Assembly (NCBI GenBank): GCA_900491605.1
Contig: UESW01003881.1
Location: forward strand, 460,438 to 524,437
From: Calamus simplicifolius
Lineage: Eukaryota; Streptophyta; Magnoliopsida; Arecales; Arecaceae
DNA length: 64,000 bases
Direction of reading: 5' to 3'
Each line of letters starts with the position of its first letter. Position 1 is the stretch's first letter. The translations under genes were made by a program, and so were the position numbers. Below, in pieces: positions 22,187-32,261 of the stretch. The notes under the pieces are model-generated. The model did no database searches. It saw nothing but the letters and a program-made list of their open reading frames with translations, and was not told the DNA's origin.

Positions 22187-22910
22187 AGGCACATTTTGTT
22201 TGGTGTGCGAAAGGACAAATCATGTGGCAAAGGACTGCTACCACCAAAAGACTGAACTATTAAGGAAATCAACTAAACCACAAATTAACGTGGTTGAGAG
22301 TGGTGCTGAACCTTCTTTCAAGTCGATAAATTTAAAATCTTTAATTAACTCAACCCAATCTTCTTGTAATTGGTGGCTTGATTCAGGAGCTAATGTTCAT
22401 GTTTGTTTTGATCACTCCTGGTTCTCTATCTTTCAGGAATCAAGTGGAGGATGTGTGACACTTAGGAATAATTCTTCAGCACAAGTGCTTGGGAAAGGTC
22501 AAGTGGATCTAAAGATGACATCTGAAAAGATCCTAATCCTTCATGAAGTGCTGTTCGTCCCTAGTGTTAGAAAAAATTTGATTAGTAGATCTCTCCTTAT
22601 ATCTTGAGGATATAAAATTATTCTAAAGTCAAATAAAGTTGTAATTACTTGTAATAATGAATTTGTTGGTAAAGGCTTTGTTTGTGAAGGTCTTTTTAAA
22701 TTAAATGTATCCCCTAAGTTATCTAATAAAAGTCCTCTTCTTTTTAATGTTGAATCTTTAAATGTTTGGCATAATAGACATGGTCATGTGAATTTTGATC
22801 GTATTCATTACATGACAAATCTTAATCTAATTCCTAAAGTTCATATTGATATAAAGTTTAAATGTGAGATTTGTATTCAAGCCAAGATACCGAGACAACC
22901 TTTTAAATAA
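22187..22910 (+). pseudogene. Copia zinc knuckle, protease and pre-integrase
   Basis: Zinc knuckle CLVCERTNHVAKDC (CX2CX4HX4C) at about 22201, the protease active site WWLDSGANVHVCFD near 22370, and LGKGQVDLKM to LFVPSVRKNLISRSLL, typical of copia protease. After a TGA at 22605 the frame continues with the gag-pre-integrase domain, LNVWHNRHGHVNFDRIHYMT and KCEICIQAKIPRQPF (HHCC zinc-binding). It stops again at about 22909. Confidence 0.87.
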
Positions 22911-23838
22911 GTAAATAGGAGTTCAACACTTCTTGAATTAGTCCATAGCGATGTATGTGACTACGAAGTTTCCTACACAGAGAGAAAGTCATTACTTTGT
23001 AACATTCATAGATGTCTTCTCTCGATATTGTCACATATATTTGATAAAATCTAATGATGAAGTATTAAATAGGTTTAAGATTTATAAGGTAGAAGCTGAA
23101 ACTCAAACTGAGAAAAAGCTTAAGAAACTTAGGTCAGAGTGTGGTGGTGAATATAGCTCAAATGAAATAACTCTATTTTGTCAAGAATATGGGATTATTC
23201 ATGAAGTTACACCATCATACTCTCCTCAGTCCAATGGTGTAGCTGAACGAAAAAATTGTACATTAATGGATATAGTTAACTCAATGTTAATAAGTTCGGG
23301 AGTACCTGAGAACTTATGGGGGGAAGCTCTTTTAACAGCATGTTATATTTTAAATAGGATACCCTTTAAGGATAGTCCTGAAACACCTTTTGAGCTTTGA
23401 AAAGGTAGAACACCCAGGCTAGATTACCTTAAAGTGTGGGAATGCTTAGCTAAGGTAGGAATATATTAACCCAAAAGAAGAAAAATAGAACCTAAAACCG
23501 TAGATGCTATCTTTATAGGTTATTCCTTAGATAGCAGTACAAATAGGTTCCTAGTGATAAACTCTAATATAAGTGGCATTTCAAATAATACTATTATCGA
23601 ATCAAGAGATGCTTTTCCTTTCAAGAACCAAGTACCAAATCAACTCTCTTCTAATCCTTACTTGGTTCATGATTCTATTGAAGCTGGGTCCTCTAATGAG
23701 TCAAAGAAAAGGAAAAGATCTAATCCTGAAGGTGGACCTTCTAAACTTAGGAAAAGTTTAAGGATAAGGAAAGAAAATGACCTTCTGATAGTATGCACAT
23801 ACATAGGGGAAGCAATTACTCAGGGGGAGCTTACCTAA
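22911..23838 (+). pseudogene. Copia integrase with altered active site
   Basis: The integrase core is spread over frames: LLELVHSDVCD (first Asp), HYFVTFIDVFSRYCHIYLIK, then LRSECGGEYSSNEI, where the family has an Asp and this copy has Glu (GAG at 23137-23139), then SYSPQSNGVAERKN (catalytic Glu). It continues through YILNRIPFKDSPETPFEL, a stop at 23398, KGRTPRLDYLKVWECLAKV and a basic region, ending at 23838. The expected reverse transcriptase (YVDD) and RNase H are absent. With the second catalytic residue changed, the core would be inactive even without the stops. Confidence 0.86.
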
Positions 23839-24078
23839 TTTGAATGACTTGAATTGATAACTAGAATTGATTAATTTAAGTTGTATGAATCATTGGATAA
23901 AATTTTGAATTCATGGAATAGTTGAGCTAAATATTTGGAATAAAGTTATTGTTCAAGTTAATCATGTTGAAATTCTGTTTATTATCACTCTGATTAAAAA
24001 GTTATTTAAACTAAAGTTTAAAGTTTAATTTTATATGCATATATTCAGTGTTTTTGTCATTATAAAAAAGGAAATGAT
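23839..24078 (+). other. Copia 3' leader remnant and polypurine tract
   Basis: AT-rich sequence replacing the missing reverse transcriptase/RNase H region. It ends in an A/G-rich run (AAAAAAGGAAATGA) directly before the 3' LTR, the probable polypurine tract. Confidence 0.6.
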
Positions 24079-25592
24079 TGTTAACCCAATTATTGATTTT
24101 GATGAATAACAAAAACCACATGAGTATATTTCTTATGTTACTAATGATTTTGATTAAGTGTTTTAGCAATTTAAAATATTTAAATATTTAAATTCCAAGG
24201 AAAATTGAGTCTGAATCTATGTCTAGTGTCAAATGTAAAGTTTCAGAAATTAGAGTCGACTATCGAAGTATTAGAGCTGGCTCCGGAGCGTATCGAAACA
24301 GTTTCGCACTTTCGACATGGATTAGAACCAACTCCTGCAGAGATTAGAGCTGACTTTAATCGAAAGACAAAGAGTCTCATTTCTGCGTCTAATTAGAACC
24401 GACTTTTGCAGAGAATTAGAGCCAACTCTAATGGTTATACAGAGACTATGTTTTTAGGGCTTCATTAAAGCCGACTTCTACATTCACTAGAACTGACTCC
24501 CGCACGTGAAGTGTCGATCCCTCGAAAAGCCAGAGCCGACTCCACATCGAGCGGATATTTCTATTTTGTATATTCCGAGTTAGAGCCGACTCCAGGTCTT
24601 GTTAGAGCCAACTCTAACCTGTCAGAGATGGATTTCAGAAGTGTTAGAAAGAACTCCAGAGCTTGACTTTTCTTCAACAAATTTTAACGGCTCTTTCCTC
24701 TTTCATGCTAAACACATCCTCATGTACTTTTAATGGCTAGTTTTCATCAAAAAAGTGAATTTAAAGGAGATTATAAAAGGGGAGTCATCCGATCATTTTG
24801 AAATGAAGAAAAAAGAAGTGAAAATTCAAAAAAGACAAAGTTCAAATCCAAAATATTTGAAAGTTTAGAGATATCCAAAGTATTCGAAAGTTCATCTTGA
24901 AGGATTTTCATCAAATCAAAAGGAGAAAAAGAGAGCCCTAATTCTTCAAGAGCCTCTACCTCAACGATTCTTCAAAAGCTTCAATCCTATCTTGAGGAAG
25001 ATCATCCCAGAGAAAAAGAAGAAAAAAAGAAAAGTCCAATTTCAGAAATCTTCTAAATCAGGTTCTTCTATTTTTATCTTGATTATATTGTCTTATTTGC
25101 TCATTTGAGGAGCTTTATTTCTATTGTAACTATTTCTCTATTATTCTTGTTGCTTGATTCAATCAGGGGATTGAATCAAGGGAGGCAAGTTAGCCTTGTT
25201 CAAGCTAAAAAGCTTGGGATAGGTTTTGTGCTGGTGAACCTGTGAAAACTGGCTGGGTTCGTTGTGATCCCATTGTAAAACAACAAGTTTGAGTTGTGAG
25301 TTTGCAAAACAACTCTGATATAATCATGGTGATTATAGTGTGGGCCCAAGAGTTCCTTGGGTCTTGGGAGTGGATGTAGGTGTAGCTAACACCGAACCAC
25401 TATAAATTTATTGTATTTGTCATGCTTGTCTCTCTTTCTCTCTAATCTATCGTTATATACTGCTTTACATTTTAGCACCACACTCATAGCATATAACCTT
25501 GTGCACTGTCACTTTGTAAAATTATTTTTAATGTTAACATTTTTAAGAACCCAATTCATCCTCCTCCTTTTGGGTTGCCATCTGGGCCAACA
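24079..25592 (+). repeat. Copia 3' LTR, uninterrupted
   Basis: 1514 bp, TGTTAACCC to GGGCCAACA, followed by the target duplication gatac. It serves as the reference for the broken 5' LTR. It carries the GAGCCGACTCC subrepeats (24245-24665), a GGAGTCATCCGA block and a CCCAATTCATCCTCC-type end. The short ORFs within it are not genes. Confidence 0.92.
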
Positions 25593-25597
25593 GATAC

Positions 25598-26134
25598 CAA
25601 ACTGCTGACCTGACCAAGCAAAGTGGTATTTCCTTTTAGAATTTGACCTTTGAAGATGAATTTGTCAAATCATCTCATTGTTGACCGTCTATGCCATACA
25701 TTGAATAACAAGATACCAGAAAGATTAAGAAGAGAAAGATTAAGAAGAAGAGGAAGAAGCAGGAAAACAATAAAAGAAACAAATGATTTGACTAAGCAGA
25801 GTTGAGCAAAATATTTCCACGAAGTCCAGACCTAATTTCAGCAAGCATTTGCAGTTTTTTCACAATTTATTGTGGTACAAAATCGCAGATCTCTTGCTTT
25901 GACTTTTCCAGATAAGAAAAAGAATCCTTGCAGCCTACCATCGACCACATAAGATATTGACAAAGAAAAATAGAATAAACCAGAGCAAATGGACTTATCA
26001 TGAAATAGAAACTTTACAAATGAAAACTCAGGAGATAGTAGTTCAACAACCCAGATGACTCATGATTAATCTATACATCTACAAAGATTTTTCGCAACAA
26101 ATAACTTGTTATTTTTTAACACTAGTATACCAAT
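25598..26134. other. Interval between copia element and element C
   Basis: Sequence of ordinary composition with an AAGA/GGAAGAAG-rich stretch near 25720-25780. I recognise no protein or RNA. It may be host intergenic or intron sequence. Its right end, ccaat, is the left target duplication of element C. Confidence 0.6.
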
Positions 26135-26974
26135 TGTTGCTGCCAACTCACTTATGATGAACGTCGAATGGGCTAGGATCATGGTGAGCGTAGAAAAGTC
26201 GTCGTCTTCCTTCTAGAGCCTGCAAAAAAGTCCCGGGCCGGTATTTCCGACGGGGACCCTCCGACGCCCAAGTCAGCGAGTCATGAAATAGGGAGATTAT
26301 GTGTGGAATTTGAAAGAGGAAGCCAGAGAGAGAGTCCCATTCTTATGGAGCTAGGGTCCTCTTTTTATACATGCCTGGGATCCCGTTTACCTCATTCTAT
26401 TGGAACCGTCGAATCTTTCCTGTTGTGATATTTCCTCGAACGGCAAGTCGTTGGGTTGTTGCTGGATAAGGGCCGCTTATAGCGGTAACTGCCGATCGAG
26501 CTAACACTTGCCCGTGATTTCGGTGAACGAGGTGCTCGGCAGTAGACCTTAGATCACGGGATCCGTTGTATGAGACTGGTCATTGAAGGCCGATGCTGGG
26601 AGTCAGAGCTGGAGGCCGGCGCTGGAGGCTGACGCTGGAGGCCATCGCTGGATGCCGGCGCTAGAGGCCGGAGCCAGTCTTAGCGCTGGGCCGACGCTGG
26701 TGGCCGACGCTGGTGGCCAACGCTGAAGGCCAACGCTGGATGCCAGCGCTGGAGGCCGGAGCTAAAGTCTTAGCGCTGGGACCGATGCTGATGGCCGACG
26801 CTGAAGGCCGACGCTGGATGCTAGCACTGGAGGCCGGAGCCAAAGTCTTAGCACTGGGACCGATGCTGAAGGCCGATGCTAAAGGCCCTACGAAAGGGGT
26901 TTTGCTGTCACATCATTGCTTTCAAAAACCGTGCAAAAGATAATACTACCCAGAGAAAGCGGCCAGCCGTATCA
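26135..26974 (-). repeat. Element C 3' LTR
   Basis: Matches 36352-37191 with scattered, mostly transition, differences. It contains a GC-rich tandem block (about 26580-26895) built from GCCGACGCTG-AAGG, ATGCCAGCGCTGGAGGCCGG and GTCTTAGCGCTGGGACCGATG words. A G-rich minus-strand run (AGGGGTGGGGGGG) next to its inner edge at 26975-26998 is a likely polypurine tract. ORFs at 26661-26943 read the tandem block and are not genes. Confidence 0.92.
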
Positions 26975-27412
26975 GATGCCCCCCCACCCCTGAGATGGGT
27001 GAGTGTTCACTTACCCGCAAAAGGGGTGTTGATATCCTCTAGGTGGCCGGTTTTTGCGTCATTATTTCGCCTTTGTTGGGATTAGAGAGGATTTCCCTCG
27101 GGCAGCGTTACGAAAAGGCGAGCGGTACCATTGTGATAAAGTTAATGCCTCCCTTTTTATCGGTGGTCTTTTCGAGTTTTTCGCGTTGGCAGGCCGTCGA
27201 AACGCCTCCCAATTGAAGATGGACGCGTGGTCAGATCGGACGATTGTGGGGTGATCTGAAATGGCGTTATGAGGAAAAATCGCCCTTATCTTCCCATCCT
27301 CCCCATTTCTTACGCTGCTGCCCCCTTTCGAGTCCGCAAGCGTCCATTTGTCTCCTGTGTTCATCCTCTCCCCGTGCTCTGTTTTTGGCTCGAGTTTTCC
27401 AGGTTAGTTCCT

Positions 27413-29866
27413 ATGGTTTCATTACCTTCCTGCTCCATCTCTGGTTCCTGGGGGGGTTCCCACAACCCTTCTCAGACTTCCGATTCTTTACCAAGCCAAT
27501 GGTCTACCCCTTCCCCTAACCGTTCTTCACTGGAGCAGCAGCCAGTCAGTCGTCCCCTAACCGAGAGTCGTCCGACCGGTGGGCGGATTTCCGCTCGGAG
27601 CCATTCGATGGCTGCCGGTCCTTCCAGGGTTGCCAAGGAGTCCCCCGAGAGGACTGCTTCCGCTATGTCTGCTCAAGACATAGTAAACCTAAAAGCCAAG
27701 TATAGCTTCCCGTCGGACCTTCATTTGTTCCATCCTTCCCCCACTGACAGGGTAACTTCTTTCCGTTTCGGAAGGGTTTCTTTGTACGGAGCCTTTTTTA
27801 AGGCCGAGCTTCGGTTGCCTATCCACCCTTTTATTCTCAATCTCCTAGATCGATACTCTTTGACTCCCTCCCAGTTAGTTCCCAATTCAATCCGGACCAT
27901 CGTCGGTTTTCTGGTACTCTGCCACTTGCAAGGCATTGAGGCCAGTATCTCTTTGTTCCGCAGCTTTTACACCCTTCGCAAGAAATCGGTTGGTGGTCCT
28001 TTACCCCTAGGTAGGATCCTCAAATTGTGCCTTCCTACTTCCGTCAAAGGATGGAAGGACAAATTCTTCTTTGCTGACATCGGTGGGGTTCGTGGAAGCT
28101 GGGGTATACCCAACATTGACGCTAATAGGGATCCCTCCATTCTTCCACGAGATCGGATGGCGTTTGGGCAGCTTCTGACTGCCGACACCCTCGGTGTAAT
28201 ATGCTTTTAGCCGAGGAGAACCTTCGTCTTGCCGGTTTAATTCCTCCGAGGGGTGAGCACTTGATCACTCACCTCTCTTCTCCTCCCTTTGCTTTTCTTC
28301 TTTTTCTTTTTCTCTTCCCCTTTTTCTTTTTTCTTTCTTTTTTAACTACCCTCCGCCTATGTAGGGATGGCGCTGTCGCTTCATGAGCTCAAGCAAGCGG
28401 CCACCATGAAGAGGAAGGTTACAGGGGACGTGCCCCCTGCCCAAAGAAGAGCTATTGCTAAAGTCCCGAGGAGGGCCGACGTTGGGAGGGCCGACGCAGA
28501 GAGGGCCGACACTGGAGGGGCTGAAGTCGTGAAGCCCCTACGTGCAAAGGTTTTGAAAAAGGGCGGCCCTAAAAGGGCCGACGCTGGTGAGGTCGAGGCC
28601 AAGGGGGCCGGAACTGCGGAACCTTCACATACATGCGAGGCGGCCAGGGCCCAAGGCGACGAACCCGCCATGACAGAAGTAAGGGCCAAGACCGGCAAGG
28701 AGGTAGAACCGAGCCAACTAGAGGGAAGATCCTCAGCTTCAGCTCCTCCAGTTATTCTGCTCGACCCTTCTCCTGAGAGGATTGCAAGGGCGCCGTCGCC
28801 CTCGCCTAAGGCCGTAGAGATGGAACAAGCTCCTGCGGCAGTAGCGACGATCCCAGCAGCTTTTCTGCCTCCCATGGGGGCGACAGCTGAAGCGCCTCCA
28901 CCAGTCAAGGGGTCGGAGGCGGCAAGTTCAGAGGCGAAATCTGCCTCTGTAGGCCCAACGCCAAGGGAAGAGAGGGGCGTCGATCCTTCCTTCCAATCGC
29001 TGTTGGCAAATCATAGCCGCTGGGCTGAACGGACCCTGGAGGAAGCCACGGTGGTTGAGGTGCAAGAGTTTCTCCGGGGTTAGGGGAGAGTCACCTTCTT
29101 CCGCGAAGCATCGGTGGTGCATCTCTGGGTGAGATTTTGCTCTTTTATCATCTCTTTTTTTTTTCTCACCTTGACATTTCCTCCAGGCCTTGAACTCTCT
29201 AGTCGCCCTGAAGAACCTATGGACCCTGAGCGATACCGCTATCGAACAAGCGCGGAAGGAGATGTTGTCCCTCCAAGTCAAGGCGGAAAAGGCGGCAATG
29301 GCTCTGGAGGATACTCGGGCCGCCCTAAAGGGTGAAATCGATGTCACCCGGCTAAGAGCTGAGAAGGCTGAGTATGCGCTGGAGGTTGCTCGGCGCCGCA
29401 CAGCCAATGAGCTGGATAATGCTCAGGTGGCAGAGGAAAAACAGAAAGTAGCCGAAGAGAACCAAAGGGCAGCCGAAGAGAAGCTAAAGGTGGCAGAATT
29501 GGAGGTGCGTGTTTTGAAGACCCAATTAAGTTCTGCCTCCGTTGAGACAAATGCGGCCAAAGAGGCCACCCGTCAGTGCATAACCAAAATTGCAGATCTG
29601 GAGGCGGCAGTGACAGAGGCCCAGAGGGGGGCCATTGAGTCCGAGAAAAGAGCTCTCGAGGCTGAAAAAGGAGTTGCCGAGGCCGTAGAAGATTTTAAAA
29701 AGTCTAAAGCCTTCGACAAGGAGGTGGCCGAGTCAGCGGCGCTTGCTTATGATGCCGGCTTACTGCAAGGAAAAAATCCAGAAGCTCTACGACCTAGAGG
29801 ACATTGAGGGACTGAAGCCTGATGACGTTCCTGAGGATGATGTCCCGGCCCCGGATGACCTTTAAT
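27413..29866 (+). CDS. Antisense gene of element C (gypsy-type transposon domain plus coiled coil)
   Basis: Coded opposite to the element's polyprotein. Exon 1 (27413-28250) holds SFPSDLHLFHPSPTDRVTSF, FKAELRLPIHPFILNLLDRY, VPNSIRTIVGFLVLCHLQGI and GWKDKFFFADI, which I recognise as the plant 'putative gypsy type transposon' domain (PF04195-like), followed in a shifted frame by EENLRLAGLIPPRG. A GTGAGC donor (28251) and a pyrimidine-rich TATGTAG acceptor (28365) suggest an intron. Exon 2 (28366 to about 29127) is Ala/Glu/Pro-rich. A second intron would end at TTTCCTCCAG (29186). Exon 3 encodes a long Ala/Glu coiled coil (EKAAMALEDTRAALKG onward) and an acidic end, DLEDIEGLKPDDVPEDDVP. Frame breaks near 28197, a TAG at 29081 and a shift near 29770 suggest a decayed copy. 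Function is unknown; the splice sites are inference. Confidence 0.65.
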
Positions 29867-30019
29867 AGCTTTTAGTTTCTCTTTTTGTATCAATCTGTGC
29901 CTGACTTGAGTCGGCAACTTTGTAGTCTTTTAGCTATCAATGAATTTTTTTTTTTTCTTACTGTGCAACTTTGGTCATAATCAACTTCAGCTTAGTCAGC
30001 TTTAGCGCCAACGCAGGGC

Positions 30020-30830
30020 GCCAGTGCCTAATGTGCCGACACAGAGCCAGTCTTTGGCACCAACACTGAGTTGGTCTTTGTTGCCGACGCTGGGCGCCGG
30101 TCTTTGGCTGTCGGAGCGGATCCGGTCTTTGGTGCCAACGCGGAGTTGGTCTTTGTTGCCGACGCTAGGTGCCGGTCTTTGGTGCCAACGCGGAGTTGGT
30201 CTTTATTGCCGATGCTGGGCGCCGGTCTTTGGTGCCAACGCAGAGTTGGTCTTTGTTTCCAACGCTGGGCGCCGGTCTTTGTTGCCGACGCTGGGCGCCG
30301 GTCTTTGGCTGCCGGAGCGGATCCGGTCTTTGTTGCCGACGCTGGGCACCGGTCTTTGGCTGTCGGAATGGATCCGGTCTTTGGTGCCAACGTGGAGTTG
30401 GTCTTTGTTGCCGACGCTGGGCGCCGGTCTTTGGCTGCCGGAGCGGATCCGGTCTTTGGTGCCAACACGGAGTTGGTCTTTGTTGCCGACGCTGGGCGCC
30501 GGTCTTTGGCTGCCGGAGCGGATCCGGTCTTTGGTGCCAATGCGGAGTTGGTCTTTGTTGCCGACGTTGGGCGCTGGTCTTTGGCTGCCGGAGCGGATCC
30601 GATCTTTGGTGCCAACGCGGAGTTGGTCTTTATTGCCGATGCTGGGCGCCGGTCTTTGGTGCCAGCGCGGAGTTGGTCTTTGTTGCCGACGCTGGGCGCC
30701 GGTCTTTGGCTGCCGAAACGGATCCAATCTTTGGTGCCAACGCGGAGTTGGTCTTTGTTGCCGACGCTGGGCGCCGATCTTTGGCTGCCGGAACAGATCT
30801 GGTCTTTGGTGCCAACATACTCATCCGAAA
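30020..30830. repeat. 75-bp modular minisatellite of element C
   Basis: About ten units, each made of three modules that all end in GGTCTTT: GGTGCCAACGCGGAGTT-GGTCTTT (24), GTTGCCGACGCTGGGCGCC-GGTCTTT (26) and GGCTGCCGGAGCGGATCC-GGTCTTT (25). Some units lack one module. The full unit is 75 bp, a multiple of three, and no stop occurs in several frames on both strands, so long false ORFs cross it (for example 30024-30866 and 30028-30855 on opposite strands). It lies between the antisense gene and the end of integrase. Confidence 0.93.
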
Positions 30831-30890
30831 GTAAGTGAACATGGTGATCATTCATTTATCAAATAGATTCAAATTAATGACGATAGCGTT

Positions 30891-32210
30891 CTATTGGTAG
30901 TACCGACGTAAGTTGTCAGCGTTCCAAGTGCGAGGGAGCGGTTTCCCATCTAGCTCTTCAACTTTGTACGCCCCATGGTGTAGTACCTCCTTGACACGGT
31001 ATGGTCCTTCCCATTTTGGTGCCAGCTTGCCCCCCTCCGTCGGCTTTGATATTTCAGCTTTTCGCAGAACAAGGTCTCCAGGACGGAATATCTTGGGTCG
31101 CACCCGAGCGTTGTAGTACTTTGCCGCTCGCTGACGGAACGCTGCCATGCGAAGCTATGCTTGGTCTCGCAATTCTTCCACCAAATCCAGATCAGCCCTC
31201 AGCTAGTTTGAGTTGCTTTCTTCGTGGTATAATTCCGTCCGGGGACTGGGAGCTCCTATTTCCACCGGGATGACCGCCTCGGTCCCAAAGACCAAGCTGA
31301 AAGGGGTTTCCCCAGTAGGTGCTCGCAGCATCGTGTGGTAGGCCCATAGCACACTAGAAAGTTCTTCCACCCAGCATCTTTTGTAGCTATCTAGCCGAGC
31401 CCTGAGTCCTTGGAGGATGATGCGATTGGTCACCTCGGCTGCGCCGTTGGTTTGGGGATGCCCTGCTGAAGTGAATCGATGATGGATGTTCAGGCCATCA
31501 TAGAATTCCCAGAAGGCCGTGTTATCAAACTGTCGGTCGTTGTCTGTAACGAGGGTGTGCGGTAGCCCGAACCGGCACACCACAGACTTCCAAAAGAAAG
31601 TCTTTATTTTGGCTTCTGTGATATTGGCAAGAGCTTCCACCTCGATCCACTTAGTAAAATGGTCGACGGCCACCACTAGGAACTTGCGTTATCCAGAGGC
31701 AGGAGGGAACGGTCCTAGGATGTCCATGCCCCACTGTGTGAAGGGCCATGGTGTAGCTAGAGGGGTCAGCTGGGACGCCGGCTGATGTTGGATATTGGTA
31801 TGACGCTGGCAGATGTCACACCTCTTAACGAGTTCGGATGCATCCTCCTTCATTGTCAGCCAATAATACCCCTGACGTAGAGCTTTATATGCAAGAGCCC
31901 TGCCCCCCAGATGGCTTCCGCATATCCCTTCGTGTATCTCCCGCAGAATATAATTGGCGTCGGTGGGGTCGACACACCTGAGGATAGGGTATGAGAACGA
32001 CCTTCGATAGAGCTTTCCCTCCATAATGAAAAACTTTGAGGCCCGTCTTTTAAGTTTTCTAGCTTCGGCAGGGTCTTCTGGGAGGGTACCCTCAGTAAGG
32101 TACCGGACATAGGCATCCATCCAGGAGGGCTCCTGCTCCACTGGTAAAGTTTCTCTTGGTGCATCAATACTCGGGGCTTCTAAGTGCTCCACATAAGCCT
32201 TTCCCAACAT
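30891..32210 (-). pseudogene. Element C integrase
   Basis: Three pieces in one order. 32210-31689: zinc-binding HEGICGSHLGGRALAYK and RCDICQRH, then the first catalytic Asp in WGMDILGPFPPASG. 31676-31203: VAVDHFTKWIEVEAL, VTDNDRQFDNTAFWEFYDGL (second Asp), GHPQTNGAAEVTNRIIL (Glu). 31148-30891: the C-terminal domain with RPGDLVLRK and a GPY/F-like KWEGPYRVKEV, ending RRYYQ. Stops between the pieces are TAA (~31687) and TAG (~31200, ~31158) at likely Gln positions. The DDE triad is intact. Inactive because of the stops. Confidence 0.9.
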
Positions 32211-32261
32211 CCCATCAGCTAAGGCGGCAAGACGGGATAAGGCATCGGCTCTAGCATTCTC

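Larger units (their letters stand above)
4143..25592 (+). mobile_element. Ty1/copia retrotransposon hosting two nested gypsy elements
   Basis: The element starts TGTTGACTT at 4143 and ends GGGCCAACA at 25592. It is flanked by a perfect 5-bp target duplication, gatac (4138-4142 and 25593-25597). Its own sequence is 4143-5255, 15038-15534, 21457-24078 and the 3' LTR 24079-25592; the rest is gypsy elements A and B inserted into it. The plus-strand domain order is gag, zinc knuckle, protease, integrase, as in Ty1/copia (integrase before reverse transcriptase). Reverse transcriptase and RNase H are missing, apparently deleted after about 23838. It cannot move by itself. Lineage within copia was not determined. 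Confidence 0.88.

Noticed and set aside
26661..26943. ORFs on both strands in the element C LTR
   Set aside because: They read the GC-rich subrepeat block; no coding support.
30024..30866. Long ORFs of 170-280 codons on both strands
   Set aside because: All read the 75-bp minisatellite; the period is a multiple of three and the unit lacks stops, so openness is automatic.
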